Shown here in pieces: positions 1-7,030 of a stretch of 32,610 nt of DNA. Below the pieces are notes generated by a model. That model made no database searches and had not been told where the DNA came from. It saw nothing but the letters and a program-made list of their open reading frames with translations. The translations under genes were made by a program, and so were the position numbers. The DNA comes from Gammaproteobacteria bacterium (lineage in GTDB: Bacteria > Pseudomonadota > Gammaproteobacteria > Eutrophobiales > Eutrophobiaceae), in assembly GCA_028819495.1 (NCBI GenBank), contig JAPPLI010000104.1, positions 1 to 32,610 on the forward strand, in the 5' to 3' direction. The number at the start of each line of letters is the position of its first letter. Positions within the stretch are counted from its first letter, which is position 1.

Positions 1-263
1 ATCTCATGGAGTTCAACTCATCGTGGACGGAGGCCGGGGACACGGAAGCCAACATCGCCTGGACCCGCAAAGTGTGGAACGACATGGCGGCCCGATTCTC
101 TTCCGGCAATAGCGGTTACCTCAACATGACCTGCTACAATGAACATGGCGAAGGCCTGGTCAAGGAAACCTACGGTGTAAATTACCGGCGCCTGCGCGAG
201 GTCAAGCGGCGATACGATCCCGATAACCTGTTCCGGTTGAACGCCAACATACTGCCGGCATAG
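1..263 (+). CDS. FAD-binding oxidoreductase, C-terminal BBE domain (5' partial)
   Basis: This is the 3' end of a gene that begins before the window. The frame is open from the first bases, so the ATG at 6 is probably internal. The last residues (YDPDNLFRLNANI) match the berberine-bridge-enzyme (BBE) motif that closes PCMH-type FAD oxidoreductases, in which the C-terminus packs over the flavin and substrate site. The FAD-binding half lies outside the window, so the substrate cannot be inferred. The gene runs toward the island and ends 60 bp before the left 53-bp repeat. By eye its third codon positions are richer in G and C than in most island genes, so it may belong to the older chromosome. 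Confidence 0.8.
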   Translation, partial: LMEFNSSWTEAGDTEANIAWTRKVWNDMAARFSSGNSGYLNMTCYNEHGEGLVKETYGVNYRRLREVKRRYDPDNLFRLNANILPA

Positions 264-323
264 CGCCGTTCAGTTCAGGTGACCCTATACCCTTTTTTGA
301 ACTAAGAACAGCCTGGAAACAGG

Positions 324-376
324 TGCCGATGGCCGGAGTCGAAACTATAATGTAACTTATTGTTTCTATTGGAATA
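324..376 (-). repeat. Left copy of 53-bp boundary direct repeat, tRNA-Leu 3'-end-like
   Basis: Aligned without gaps to 31412-31464, 44 of 53 positions agree, in the same orientation. Read on the minus strand, about 347-322 gives a TTCGACT T-loop, the 3' T-stem strand CCGGC, a 7-nt acceptor strand CATCGGC, a discriminator A, then CC. This is what the 3' end of a tRNA-Leu looks like. The D arm, anticodon arm and 5' acceptor strand are absent, so it is not a tRNA gene. The conserved part continues about 29 bp beyond the tRNA-like segment. An attachment-site remnant is the likely reading (inference); a dispersed intergenic repeat is the alternative. Confidence 0.6.
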
Positions 377-530
377 GAAAGTGGAGCATGTTGTCTATCC
401 CAGCATTTTTTTCAACATTATTTTTGGCCTGAATTCATAACAATACTGTTACATTTCCTTCTTCCAGCAACAGGACAATAACTTTCTGCAGATTTTTGTT
501 CAGTTCATCCAGGATTTTTCCTTGAGAGTG

Positions 531-552
531 TGCGCCCGTGAAACAGGGCGCA
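531..552 (-). terminator. Possible terminator hairpin after the isochorismatase-VOC gene
   Basis: The perfect inverted repeat TGCGCCC / GGGCGCA has 7-bp arms and an 8-nt loop, and lies 38 bp beyond the minus-strand stop at 591. The T-rich tract that an intrinsic terminator needs is about 12 nt away rather than adjacent, so termination may be weak. Confidence 0.35.
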
Positions 553-590
553 TAGCATGCATATAACCCCGTTTCATAGTCAGACAACAT

Positions 591-1580
591 TCAGATACCT
601 GCTTTTTCAAATAATTCCAACTCGTTACCGTCGGGGTCCAGCACATATATTGCTTTGCCATACGGACCAGGTCCCAGTTCTCCCCTGGGAAATTCGGCAC
701 CAGTTTTCTTCAACTTTTCATACAAGGCTTCAACATTCCTGACTTCAAAAGCCAGGTGGTCCATTTGCTTCATGTCCCCGGGTCCTCCGGCAGTCAATCC
801 GAGCCCTTCCATGGTTGCGATAAACGGACGCCCATCAGGGAGTGGTTTGGCATCGACCCGCTGGGTAAAACCCAGAGTATTCAGGTAAAAATCCATCGAT
901 TTTTCCAGGTCGCTCACCATGAGGAGCAGATGATGTACATAAACGGGTCGTGGTAGCAGTTGCCTATCCACCCAATTCAGGAAGTCAGCAGAATCACAGG
1001 TAATTCCCAGGTAATGGCGCCAGACATTTTTTGCGTTTTCCTCCCACTCGGGATTGACGCCCGAAATACAGTCTTCTATCCCTACCACGTCGAAATCGCG
1101 CAAGTATGCCTCCCGGATTGTAGTCTCAACACAAGCATTCGTCGTCAATCCGGTGATAAACAATGTCTCAACACCGAGTTGCTCCAATACGACCTGTAAG
1201 CGCGTTTCATAAAATCCGCCAAAACGGTGCTTTCGAATTACGTAGGTCGGATCATTAATCAGGTCCTTCAAGTCATCCACTATCTCCGCGTCCCAGGTAC
1301 CCGCCAAAGCAGACACACCCTTTCTTTTTGAGGTATGGGAAGGAAGATGCTTACGGGCACGCCGGTAGTCCGTCTCAAAATGTTCCTGTACGGTCCAAAG
1401 CACGGGCAGATCCACTTCATGACAGCGTTCAATGACGGTCCTCAGCGGTTTGATAACGATACTCAAGTGATCGGTATCAAGTCCGGATTTACCCAGTGTG
1501 CCTTCCTTGTGGCAAAAAGCATTTTGTAAATCGATGACGATTAGCGCAGATTTTCTGAGATCCAAGAGTTCAAGTGACAT
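591..1580 (-). CDS. Isochorismatase-like cysteine hydrolase fused to a VOC/glyoxalase domain
   Basis: Residues 1-205 are an isochorismatase-family cysteine hydrolase, with the expected triad Asp17 (VIDLQNAF), Lys117 (RKHRFGGFYET) and Cys150 (TGLTTNACVETT). This family includes N-carbamoylsarcosine amidase, biuret hydrolase and ureidoacrylate hydrolase, all of which cleave terminal amide or carbamoyl C-N bonds. Residues 212-329 form a vicinal-oxygen-chelate (VOC) domain that starts YVHHLLLMVSDLEKSMDFY and ends DPDGNELELFE, with metal-ligand candidates His216/217, His275 and Glu322. The usual family length is about 200 residues, so the VOC half is an extra domain. It is the last gene of the 4376->591 unit and starts 2 nt after the tautomerase stop. 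An amidase role is likely; the substrate and the job of the VOC half are unknown. Confidence 0.85.
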   Translation of the reverse strand: MSLELLDLRKSALIVIDLQNAFCHKEGTLGKSGLDTDHLSIVIKPLRTVIERCHEVDLPVLWTVQEHFETDYRRARKHLPSHTSKRKGVSALAGTWDAEIVDDLKDLINDPTYVIRKHRFGGFYETRLQVVLEQLGVETLFITGLTTNACVETTIREAYLRDFDVVGIEDCISGVNPEWEENAKNVWRHYLGITCDSADFLNWVDRQLLPRPVYVHHLLLMVSDLEKSMDFYLNTLGFTQRVDAKPLPDGRPFIATMEGLGLTAGGPGDMKQMDHLAFEVRNVEALYEKLKKTGAEFPRGELGPGPYGKAIYVLDPDGNELELFEKAGI

Positions 1581-1582
1581 GT

Positions 1583-1777
1583 TCAGCTCTCCTTCCTGTC
1601 CAAACCGAGAACACCTGCTCGCGCCCAGTCATCTAATTCATATTCCTGGATGATGACATGAAGGCCATCCGGTTTTGCATCCGCGTGTTCAATCATTGCA
1701 TCGGTAATCGCTTTTGTTAATTTTCGTTTTTGATCAACTGTCCGGCCTTTCCACATCTGAACAGTAACTACAGGCAT
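1583..1777 (-). CDS. 4-oxalocrotonate tautomerase family protein
   Basis: This 64-residue protein has the size of 4-OT monomers, which assemble as hexamers. Pro follows the initiator Met and would become the catalytic Pro-1 after Met removal. Arg-11 is present (KGR). The second canonical arginine, Arg-39, is His (GLHVII), and Phe-50 is Trp (DDW). The family uses the N-terminal proline as a general base for keto-enol tautomerisation or related dehalogenation and hydration. The changed Arg-39 suggests a substrate other than 4-oxalocrotonate. The gene lies between an amidohydrolase (20-nt gap) and the isochorismatase-VOC gene (2-nt gap), so it is part of the operon. The family call is firm and the reaction is unknown. 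Confidence 0.85.
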   Translation of the reverse strand: MPVVTVQMWKGRTVDQKRKLTKAITDAMIEHADAKPDGLHVIIQEYELDDWARAGVLGLDRKES

Positions 1778-1797
1778 ACTTAACCCTCCAATAACAA

Positions 1798-3237
1798 TTA
1801 ATTTCCGGTGTCATACAGCGTCGTAGTGGTCGGTACATCTTCATTTTTGAGGCCGGCTCGCTCAACGGCAGCCGCAGCGAGTTCACGCGCCCTGCATCTT
1901 ATTTCCCGTTCATCAATGCCTGCGACCTTGCCGTCTCTGTATAAGGCTTTGCCGTTCACCCAGGTTTCCTTTACGCTGGCGGTCGATGCGGAAAACACCA
2001 GGGCCTGCAATGGGTCGTGAAACGGAGTCCATTCAACGTGATCAAGATCGAACAGGATAAAGTCAGCCTTTTTCCCAATTTCGAGAGAACCTATTTCATC
2101 ATCCCACATCAAAGTTTTGGCCCCTTCTATCGTCGCAGCGCGCAATGCCTGGCGCACCGTCAAAATATCCGCTTGCATACGCGCATCCTTGAACATCCCC
2201 GCTACCAAGAACATCTGTCTCATCATGTTCATATTCCCGGCTGCGGAAACACCATCGGTTCCCAAGCCAACCGTAACACCGGCAGTAATCAGTTCCGGAT
2301 ATTTGCCGATAGATGTAGCACCCTTGCCTAACTTGAAAGAGGAAGAAGGACAAAATGCCACTTTCGTACCATAACCTCTCAGTGTTCCTACCTCCTCATC
2401 ACTTACGGCAGCGCCATGGGCGATAACCAGATTGTTACCCAGACCGCCAGCCTGCTCTATACGAGTAATCGGCCAGATTCCGTATTTTTTTTCACACACC
2501 CTTGCCTCTTCAATGCTGGTGGCCAAGTGATAGGTCGTGCCAACTTCCAGTTTTTCAGCAAGCTTTCTGGCGCCAACGTGCAATTCCAGGGTACACGGTT
2601 CCTTGCCCTCGATATTCACCCAGCAGCGAACTCGGCCATCCAATGCGCCATGATAGATTTCTACACATTTTTGCAATTCATGCAGAGCCGTTTTCGCATT
2701 CGAAAAGAAATGATGACGAACCATTTCGCTTGTCCAGCCTCTGGGCATGACGTCCGGCGGATTATCGGCGGCGTGGCGCCCGGTAATACCACGGATACCC
2801 GTTTTTTCCATTGCCTTTACGGTAATGCCTGGGTCATATTGTGAACCCATGTCAAGAAAACAGGTAGTGCCGCTACGCAGCATTTCGGTTGTTCCTAACA
2901 GGACTCCCCAGTACTCATCCTCCTCGCTGATATGCGCATAAAATGGTTTCGCCCAGTGGAACACCCAGGCGCGTGTATTGAGATTATCCGGAAATACCGC
3001 CCTTGACAGGGTTTCTGATAAATGTACGTGAGCATCGACAAAACCCGGACACATCCCATTGAGAGTTCCGTCCTTGATCAGGTCAAACCCTTCACGAGAA
3101 TGCCTTTGTGAGACATGGGAGGTCGGACCCAGATCAATAATCCTGTCATCTTTGATAACGACTGCAGCATCACGTATTACGTTGTCGTCATTATCCACAG
3201 TCAGGATGAAGTCGAGATGTTCGATGAGCGTTTTCAT
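1798..3237 (-). CDS. Amidohydrolase of the ATZ/TRZ (SsnA/MTA-SAH deaminase-like) group
   Basis: This is a 479-residue metal-dependent hydrolase of the amidohydrolase superfamily. The metal and catalytic positions are visible: His70-x-His72 (FVDAHVHLSE), His237 (TTYHLATS), His274 (VIAHGAAVSDEEV) and Asp328 (GLGTDGVSAAGN), with the SSSFKLG segment typical of the group. Relatives deaminate or dechlorinate ring carbons of purines and s-triazines, or deaminate methylthioadenosine. The usual HxAE around the third histidine is HLATS here, so the catalytic Glu is displaced or missing. The start codon overlaps the M24 gene's stop by 4 nt (ATGA), showing translational coupling. It is probably cytosolic, as no signal peptide is seen. 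Deamination of a heterocycle or amidine is inferred; the exact substrate is unknown. Confidence 0.85.
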   Translation of the reverse strand: MKTLIEHLDFILTVDNDDNVIRDAAVVIKDDRIIDLGPTSHVSQRHSREGFDLIKDGTLNGMCPGFVDAHVHLSETLSRAVFPDNLNTRAWVFHWAKPFYAHISEEDEYWGVLLGTTEMLRSGTTCFLDMGSQYDPGITVKAMEKTGIRGITGRHAADNPPDVMPRGWTSEMVRHHFFSNAKTALHELQKCVEIYHGALDGRVRCWVNIEGKEPCTLELHVGARKLAEKLEVGTTYHLATSIEEARVCEKKYGIWPITRIEQAGGLGNNLVIAHGAAVSDEEVGTLRGYGTKVAFCPSSSFKLGKGATSIGKYPELITAGVTVGLGTDGVSAAGNMNMMRQMFLVAGMFKDARMQADILTVRQALRAATIEGAKTLMWDDEIGSLEIGKKADFILFDLDHVEWTPFHDPLQALVFSASTASVKETWVNGKALYRDGKVAGIDEREIRCRARELAAAAVERAGLKNEDVPTTTTLYDTGN

Positions 3238-4376
3238 TGGACCGTGAGCAACGAATCCGTATCGGCGTAATCGGATAAAAGTTCCGCTCCGGTGTCGGTG
3301 ACGAGGACAATATCCTTATTTTGCATCCCGAAACCATGACCGGTGTTATAGACCAGTGGTTCTATCCCAAATACCATGCCCGCCTCCAACGGCACATCGG
3401 AATACATCCCCAGGTACGGCTCTTCGTGCAAACACAATCCGATTCCGTGGCCAACAAATTTTATCGGCGGTAAGTCCAATTTTGCCAGGTGGCCGATGAA
3501 TGCCTCGTAGATTTTTTTTGAACTGGCGCCGGGTTTGATCATGTCCAGTACCAGGTATTTGCACTCCACAAGGTTTTTCCAGATTTCTTCTGCGTGTGCC
3601 GGAGCAAATTGTACACGGGCAGTCCGGCAAACGCCGGCATGGTAGCCGTTTATGACAGGAAATATCTCTACCCGGCAGATATCGCCCAGCTCCAGCCTGC
3701 GCATGGAGGGTCCGACATTAGGGTAGACACTCCTGGGGCCGGTGGCAACTATCATGAGTTTGAAGTCATCTGCGCCCAAGGCATATATATTCCTGGTAAG
3801 TCCTGCCGCGATATCCATTTCGGTACAACCGGCACTTACTTCATTCAAAGCCTTGCATATCGATTCATCAGCGATCCGGGACAGACGCCGCATCAATTCT
3901 ATTTCATCCGGGGTCTTGATTTGCCGCAACCTGTCCATGCAGGCATCGGCCGCAACAAAACGGGTCCCGGGTAACGCATGACATAAGGCATTGTAGTCAT
4001 TAGCGAATATGTAATTCATCTCCGTCCCGATTATTGCGCCCTCCAATCCCAGGTCACGTAACAATTCAGCAAGCACCTGCATGGGTTTATCGGTAAATTC
4101 ACCCCACACCCTTACGTCAGCACCGTCAACCCGGCTTGTGACCGTAGTTTCTTCCATATCCACCGCCAGGTATGCACATCTACCGTCGGCTGTGATGACC
4201 ACGGCAGCATGTCGCCAGCGCATCAAAGGCTGGGAAGGGACGACAAAACCGGACACGTATGCAAAATTTTCGGGAGAGAGACAAATAAGGCCGTCCAAAC
4301 CGGATTCTTCCATGACCGTCGTCAATCTTTTTACTATTTCGTTGCGCATATTTCTTGCATTTGCTCTCTCAGCCAT
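3234..4376 (-). CDS. M24-family creatinase-like hydrolase with degenerate metal site
   Basis: This 380-residue protein has the creatinase N-terminal domain (about 10-150) and an M24 'pita-bread' domain (about 160-375). Of the five metal ligands of Xaa-Pro peptidases, His310 (FVGHGIG) and Glu339 (FGIEP) remain. The two Asp positions are Glu237 (VEIFPVINGY) and Gly248 (AGVCRT), and the last Glu is Lys354. A metal-binding peptidase is therefore unlikely. Creatinase and ectoine hydrolase are metal-independent members acting on small amidine or cyclic compounds, and this context favours such a role. It is the first gene of its unit, with a TATAAT box at 4406-4411 and a putative operator at 4427-4438. 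The RBS for the ATG at 4376 is weak, and Met10 (4349) is an alternative start. Confidence 0.8.
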   Translation of the reverse strand: MAERANARNMRNEIVKRLTTVMEESGLDGLICLSPENFAYVSGFVVPSQPLMRWRHAAVVITADGRCAYLAVDMEETTVTSRVDGADVRVWGEFTDKPMQVLAELLRDLGLEGAIIGTEMNYIFANDYNALCHALPGTRFVAADACMDRLRQIKTPDEIELMRRLSRIADESICKALNEVSAGCTEMDIAAGLTRNIYALGADDFKLMIVATGPRSVYPNVGPSMRRLELGDICRVEIFPVINGYHAGVCRTARVQFAPAHAEEIWKNLVECKYLVLDMIKPGASSKKIYEAFIGHLAKLDLPPIKFVGHGIGLCLHEEPYLGMYSDVPLEAGMVFGIEPLVYNTGHGFGMQNKDIVLVTDTGAELLSDYADTDSLLTVQ

Positions 4377-4405
4377 CAGAGCGCATTCTTCTGGAGATTT
4401 GTAAG

Positions 4406-4438
4406 ATTATAGAGGATGATCGAACTTTGTGATCACAA
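4406..4438 (-). promoter_or_regulatory. Promoter and operator of the M24-amidohydrolase operon
   Basis: A perfect TATAAT lies on the minus strand at 4411-4406, 30 nt before the M24 start. The perfect 12-bp palindrome TTGTGATCACAA at 4427-4438 sits over the -35 region. This is the cleanest copy of the motif shared by the island promoters. Confidence 0.6.
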
Positions 4439-4484
4439 TTTACACAATAAACATAAAGCACCGTAACAAGCTTCGCAGAAACGA

Positions 4485-5687
4485 TCAATGCAGCGATTGC
4501 TGGTGTAGTCTGAATGGTTCCCCCTCACGGATAATAATTCTTTCACCAGGTCGCCTTGACAGGATGTCATCAAAATTTTGCCCCTTCACAAGTACCATAT
4601 CGGCACTGTCGTTCACGGCCGGTTCGACTCTGCCGTCGCACAAGGTTTTTACCAAATCTCCGGTTGCATCAAGCTGTGCCGATAACATTGCTATATAGGC
4701 TATATCCAGTAAGTCCGCATCGCCATAGGGATAAAATGCATCGCAAACGTTATCGCTGGCAAAACGCACTGCAATTCCGGCATTGAGCATCTCGTGCACG
4801 CAGGTCAAACCCCGCCGCTCCGGCGTGCCCTGCCCGCGATCCTGCAGATAAAGATTTGTGGTGGGCAACGCCACTACTTCAATCTGCGCCTGTGCCAGTT
4901 TCTCTATAATCCTGTTGCGCGTCTCCGGTTCAAGTACAGACAGGACACAACCATGACTAAGGGTTATTCGTCCCTGGCAGCCATTACTGATGGTTGCGTC
5001 TGCCAGGTAATCAATTGATGCCCGATCAGGAATAAGGTGTTCGTCCTGATGCAGGTCAACAGCTACATCTTGCTCAATCGCCAACTCGATAACGGCATCA
5101 ATCGACCGCCCTGGTTCGGGATAGAGAGCCGGCGCTGCACCGATGAGATCTGCGCCTCGCGCCACTCCTTCCCGGATCATTGATTTTCCATCGGCACTGG
5201 CAGGGTCAAGTCGCGAAGATGCAAAGGCAACGACCTCTATGTCCATCTCTCCAGCCATGGTTGCTTTAGCGTCCAAAGTGCCTTGCACTGCATTAAACCG
5301 GGTATGACGATCGATATCAGCATGAGTCCTGATGCCGGTGGTGCCATGGGAATAGGCTCGTTGAAACAGCTGCCGGGCATGGAAGCAGTATTGTTCAGCG
5401 TTAAAGTTCTTGAGTAATTCTGCTGTCAAGGCAATGGCGCCTTGAAATGAATCAGGTTTGAGCCCCGCCAGCGTGAAAGCCCTGTTGGCGTGAACGTGCT
5501 TATCTACCAGGGGGGGGAGGCAAATCCATTCAGCCGGTGCGGCAAGTTTCTTTATTCCTGATATTTTGCTGTCGGTGATGGCGATCTCCAGGGCCTGGTT
5601 TGAACAGGCAAAAGCAACATTGCGCACGACGATATTTCCACTTCCGAACGTGCTGACAGGGTTATCGACGGCAGCCACTTTCAACAT
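4485..5687 (-). CDS. CodA-like amidohydrolase (cytosine/creatinine-deaminase family)
   Basis: This 400-residue protein has the architecture of cytosine deaminase: His64-x-His66 (VDKHVHANRA), His122 (RTHAD), His213..Glu216 (LHQDEH), His245 (LSHG) and Asp312 (ASDN). From memory these fall within a few residues of the E. coli CodA numbering. The CodA segment FPQEG, whose Gln contacts cytosine, is replaced by FASSR (about 155-159), so the ring substrate probably differs. CodA relatives also deaminate creatinine and isoguanine or hydrolyse N-isopropylammelide. It is the last gene of the 10195->4485 unit, and its start overlaps the hydantoinase stop by 7 nt, which suggests consecutive steps. No signal peptide is seen. 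Confidence 0.85.
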   Translation of the reverse strand: MLKVAAVDNPVSTFGSGNIVVRNVAFACSNQALEIAITDSKISGIKKLAAPAEWICLPPLVDKHVHANRAFTLAGLKPDSFQGAIALTAELLKNFNAEQYCFHARQLFQRAYSHGTTGIRTHADIDRHTRFNAVQGTLDAKATMAGEMDIEVVAFASSRLDPASADGKSMIREGVARGADLIGAAPALYPEPGRSIDAVIELAIEQDVAVDLHQDEHLIPDRASIDYLADATISNGCQGRITLSHGCVLSVLEPETRNRIIEKLAQAQIEVVALPTTNLYLQDRGQGTPERRGLTCVHEMLNAGIAVRFASDNVCDAFYPYGDADLLDIAYIAMLSAQLDATGDLVKTLCDGRVEPAVNDSADMVLVKGQNFDDILSRRPGERIIIREGEPFRLHQQSLH

Positions 5688-7030
5688 CCGGGACGCGTGA
5701 TACAGCTACCGCGTCCGTACTGGTCCTCATTCACTTCCCCGTTTTCATAAACGACACGGCCGTTGGAAACTGTCATGACAGGCCAACCTTTCAACCTCAT
5801 TCCTTCGTAGATACAGGTACCATGGCCTTCATGGGTGACCAGGCGTTCTTCGTCCAGATCCACCAATACCAGGTCAGCGTCAGTGCCCGGTTCCAGAGAG
5901 CCCTTACGAGGATAAAATCCAAAGCGTTTTGCAGGTCCGTAGGAATTTACGCTTACTAGTTGCTGTAACGTTAATCCGCGCCGAATTACTCCATGGGTGA
6001 TTAGCAACGGCAATTCCCAGGGAAAACTGACGACGCCGGGAAACTCTGTCCACAGGTCTTCGCCTTTCTTCGGCAGGAAAGGTACGTGATCGCTGCCGAT
6101 GGAATTTATCTTGTTCGCCAGCATACCCCTCCACAACCATTCCTTTTGTTCTTCATCCCGCAGAGGTGGTGAAATTTTGGCCGTCATATCCAGGTCTTCA
6201 TCGTAACAGGTGCGCGTCAGATAATGCGGGCAGGTTTCCACGGTCACATCCACCCCTCTTGCCCGTGCATCCATGGCCAGGTCCGGACCTGCGCCCACTG
6301 AGGTATGTACCAGTTGCAGGGAACAACCGGTACGTTCCGCCAGGAAGATCATACGTTTGATGGTCTCCACTTCACAGAATGCGGGGCGTGATTCCGTATA
6401 GGCGCCCAGATCCTGGCGCCCGGATGCAATCATGTCTTTCTTCACCCATGAAGCAATGGTGGTGTTTTCACAATGTACCGACACAACGCCTCTCGGCAGC
6501 CCGGCCACCTGTAACATGGTGGCATACACCCAGCCGTCATTGGCCGGTACAATACCTATCGGATTATCCGGCTCGTAGCCGAAATACAGTTTAAAAGACT
6601 GCACTCCCGTATGTTCGACTATCTTCGGAATTTCATGAATGTGTTCTTCTCTCTGTATGCCGAAATGAAAACCGAAATCGATGCAGACATTTTCCTCACC
6701 GATACTGCGACGCTCATCGTAAAACGGCAGATAGGATTCTTTCTTATTACGGATATATAAAAAAATGGTGGAAATCCCTCCCCGCGCCGCCTGTGCCGTC
6801 TCCGTGCGCATGTCTTCATCATAGGGATACGCTACCCCCAGGTGACAATGAGTATCTATAACACCAGGAAACAAACACCGGCCTTCCGCATCGACCACGC
6901 GCTTAGCCTGCGGCAGGGCATCATCGGTGCCGGTCATGAGTATCTTGCCATCTGTAACAGCAACACCGCCAAAGAATTCACCGGTGTGGTCAACAACCCG
7001 GGCATTACGAATAGTGAGATCAGCTTTCAT
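5681..7030 (-). CDS. Cyclic amidohydrolase: hydantoinase/dihydropyrimidinase/allantoinase family
   Basis: From the ATG at 7030 the protein is 449 residues, usual for the family. His61-x-His63 (IDTHCHLG), Lys147 (SFKLYF, the carbamylated metal-bridging lysine), His186 (VHCEN), a His in LVHTSV (about 242) and an Asp in GSDHVP (about 315) make a complete binuclear site. Such enzymes open cyclic imides and ureides such as hydantoins, dihydropyrimidines and allantoin. The frame is open to 7132, but 7030 is preferred: it overlaps the upstream stop by one base (TAATG), follows a GGAGG ribosome-binding site, and gives a normal N-terminus (MKADLTIRNARVVD). It is followed directly by the CodA-like gene. 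A hydantoin- or dihydropyrimidine-like ring is the inferred substrate. Confidence 0.88.
   Translation of the reverse strand: MKADLTIRNARVVDHTGEFFGGVAVTDGKILMTGTDDALPQAKRVVDAEGRCLFPGVIDTHCHLGVAYPYDEDMRTETAQAARGGISTIFLYIRNKKESYLPFYDERRSIGEENVCIDFGFHFGIQREEHIHEIPKIVEHTGVQSFKLYFGYEPDNPIGIVPANDGWVYATMLQVAGLPRGVVSVHCENTTIASWVKKDMIASGRQDLGAYTESRPAFCEVETIKRMIFLAERTGCSLQLVHTSVGAGPDLAMDARARGVDVTVETCPHYLTRTCYDEDLDMTAKISPPLRDEEQKEWLWRGMLANKINSIGSDHVPFLPKKGEDLWTEFPGVVSFPWELPLLITHGVIRRGLTLQQLVSVNSYGPAKRFGFYPRKGSLEPGTDADLVLVDLDEERLVTHEGHGTCIYEGMRLKGWPVMTVSNGRVVYENGEVNEDQYGRGSCITRPGC

Larger units (their letters stand above)
264..590. other. Intergenic stretch at the left island boundary
   Basis: I see no credible gene here. 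The stretch holds the left copy of the 53-bp boundary repeat (324-376) and a perfect 7-bp-arm hairpin (531-552). The rest (377-530) is AT-rich sequence in which I recognise nothing. It separates the 3' ends of the BBE oxidoreductase (+) and the isochorismatase-VOC fusion gene (-). Confidence 0.6.

Noticed and set aside
322..376. A tRNA-Leu gene at the left repeat
   Set aside because: Only the T-loop, one T-stem strand and the acceptor 3' strand are recognisable; the remaining arms and the 5' acceptor strand are absent.
2416..2844. A 142-codon plus-strand open frame
   Set aside because: It is antisense inside the ATZ/TRZ amidohydrolase gene, without recognisable domains.
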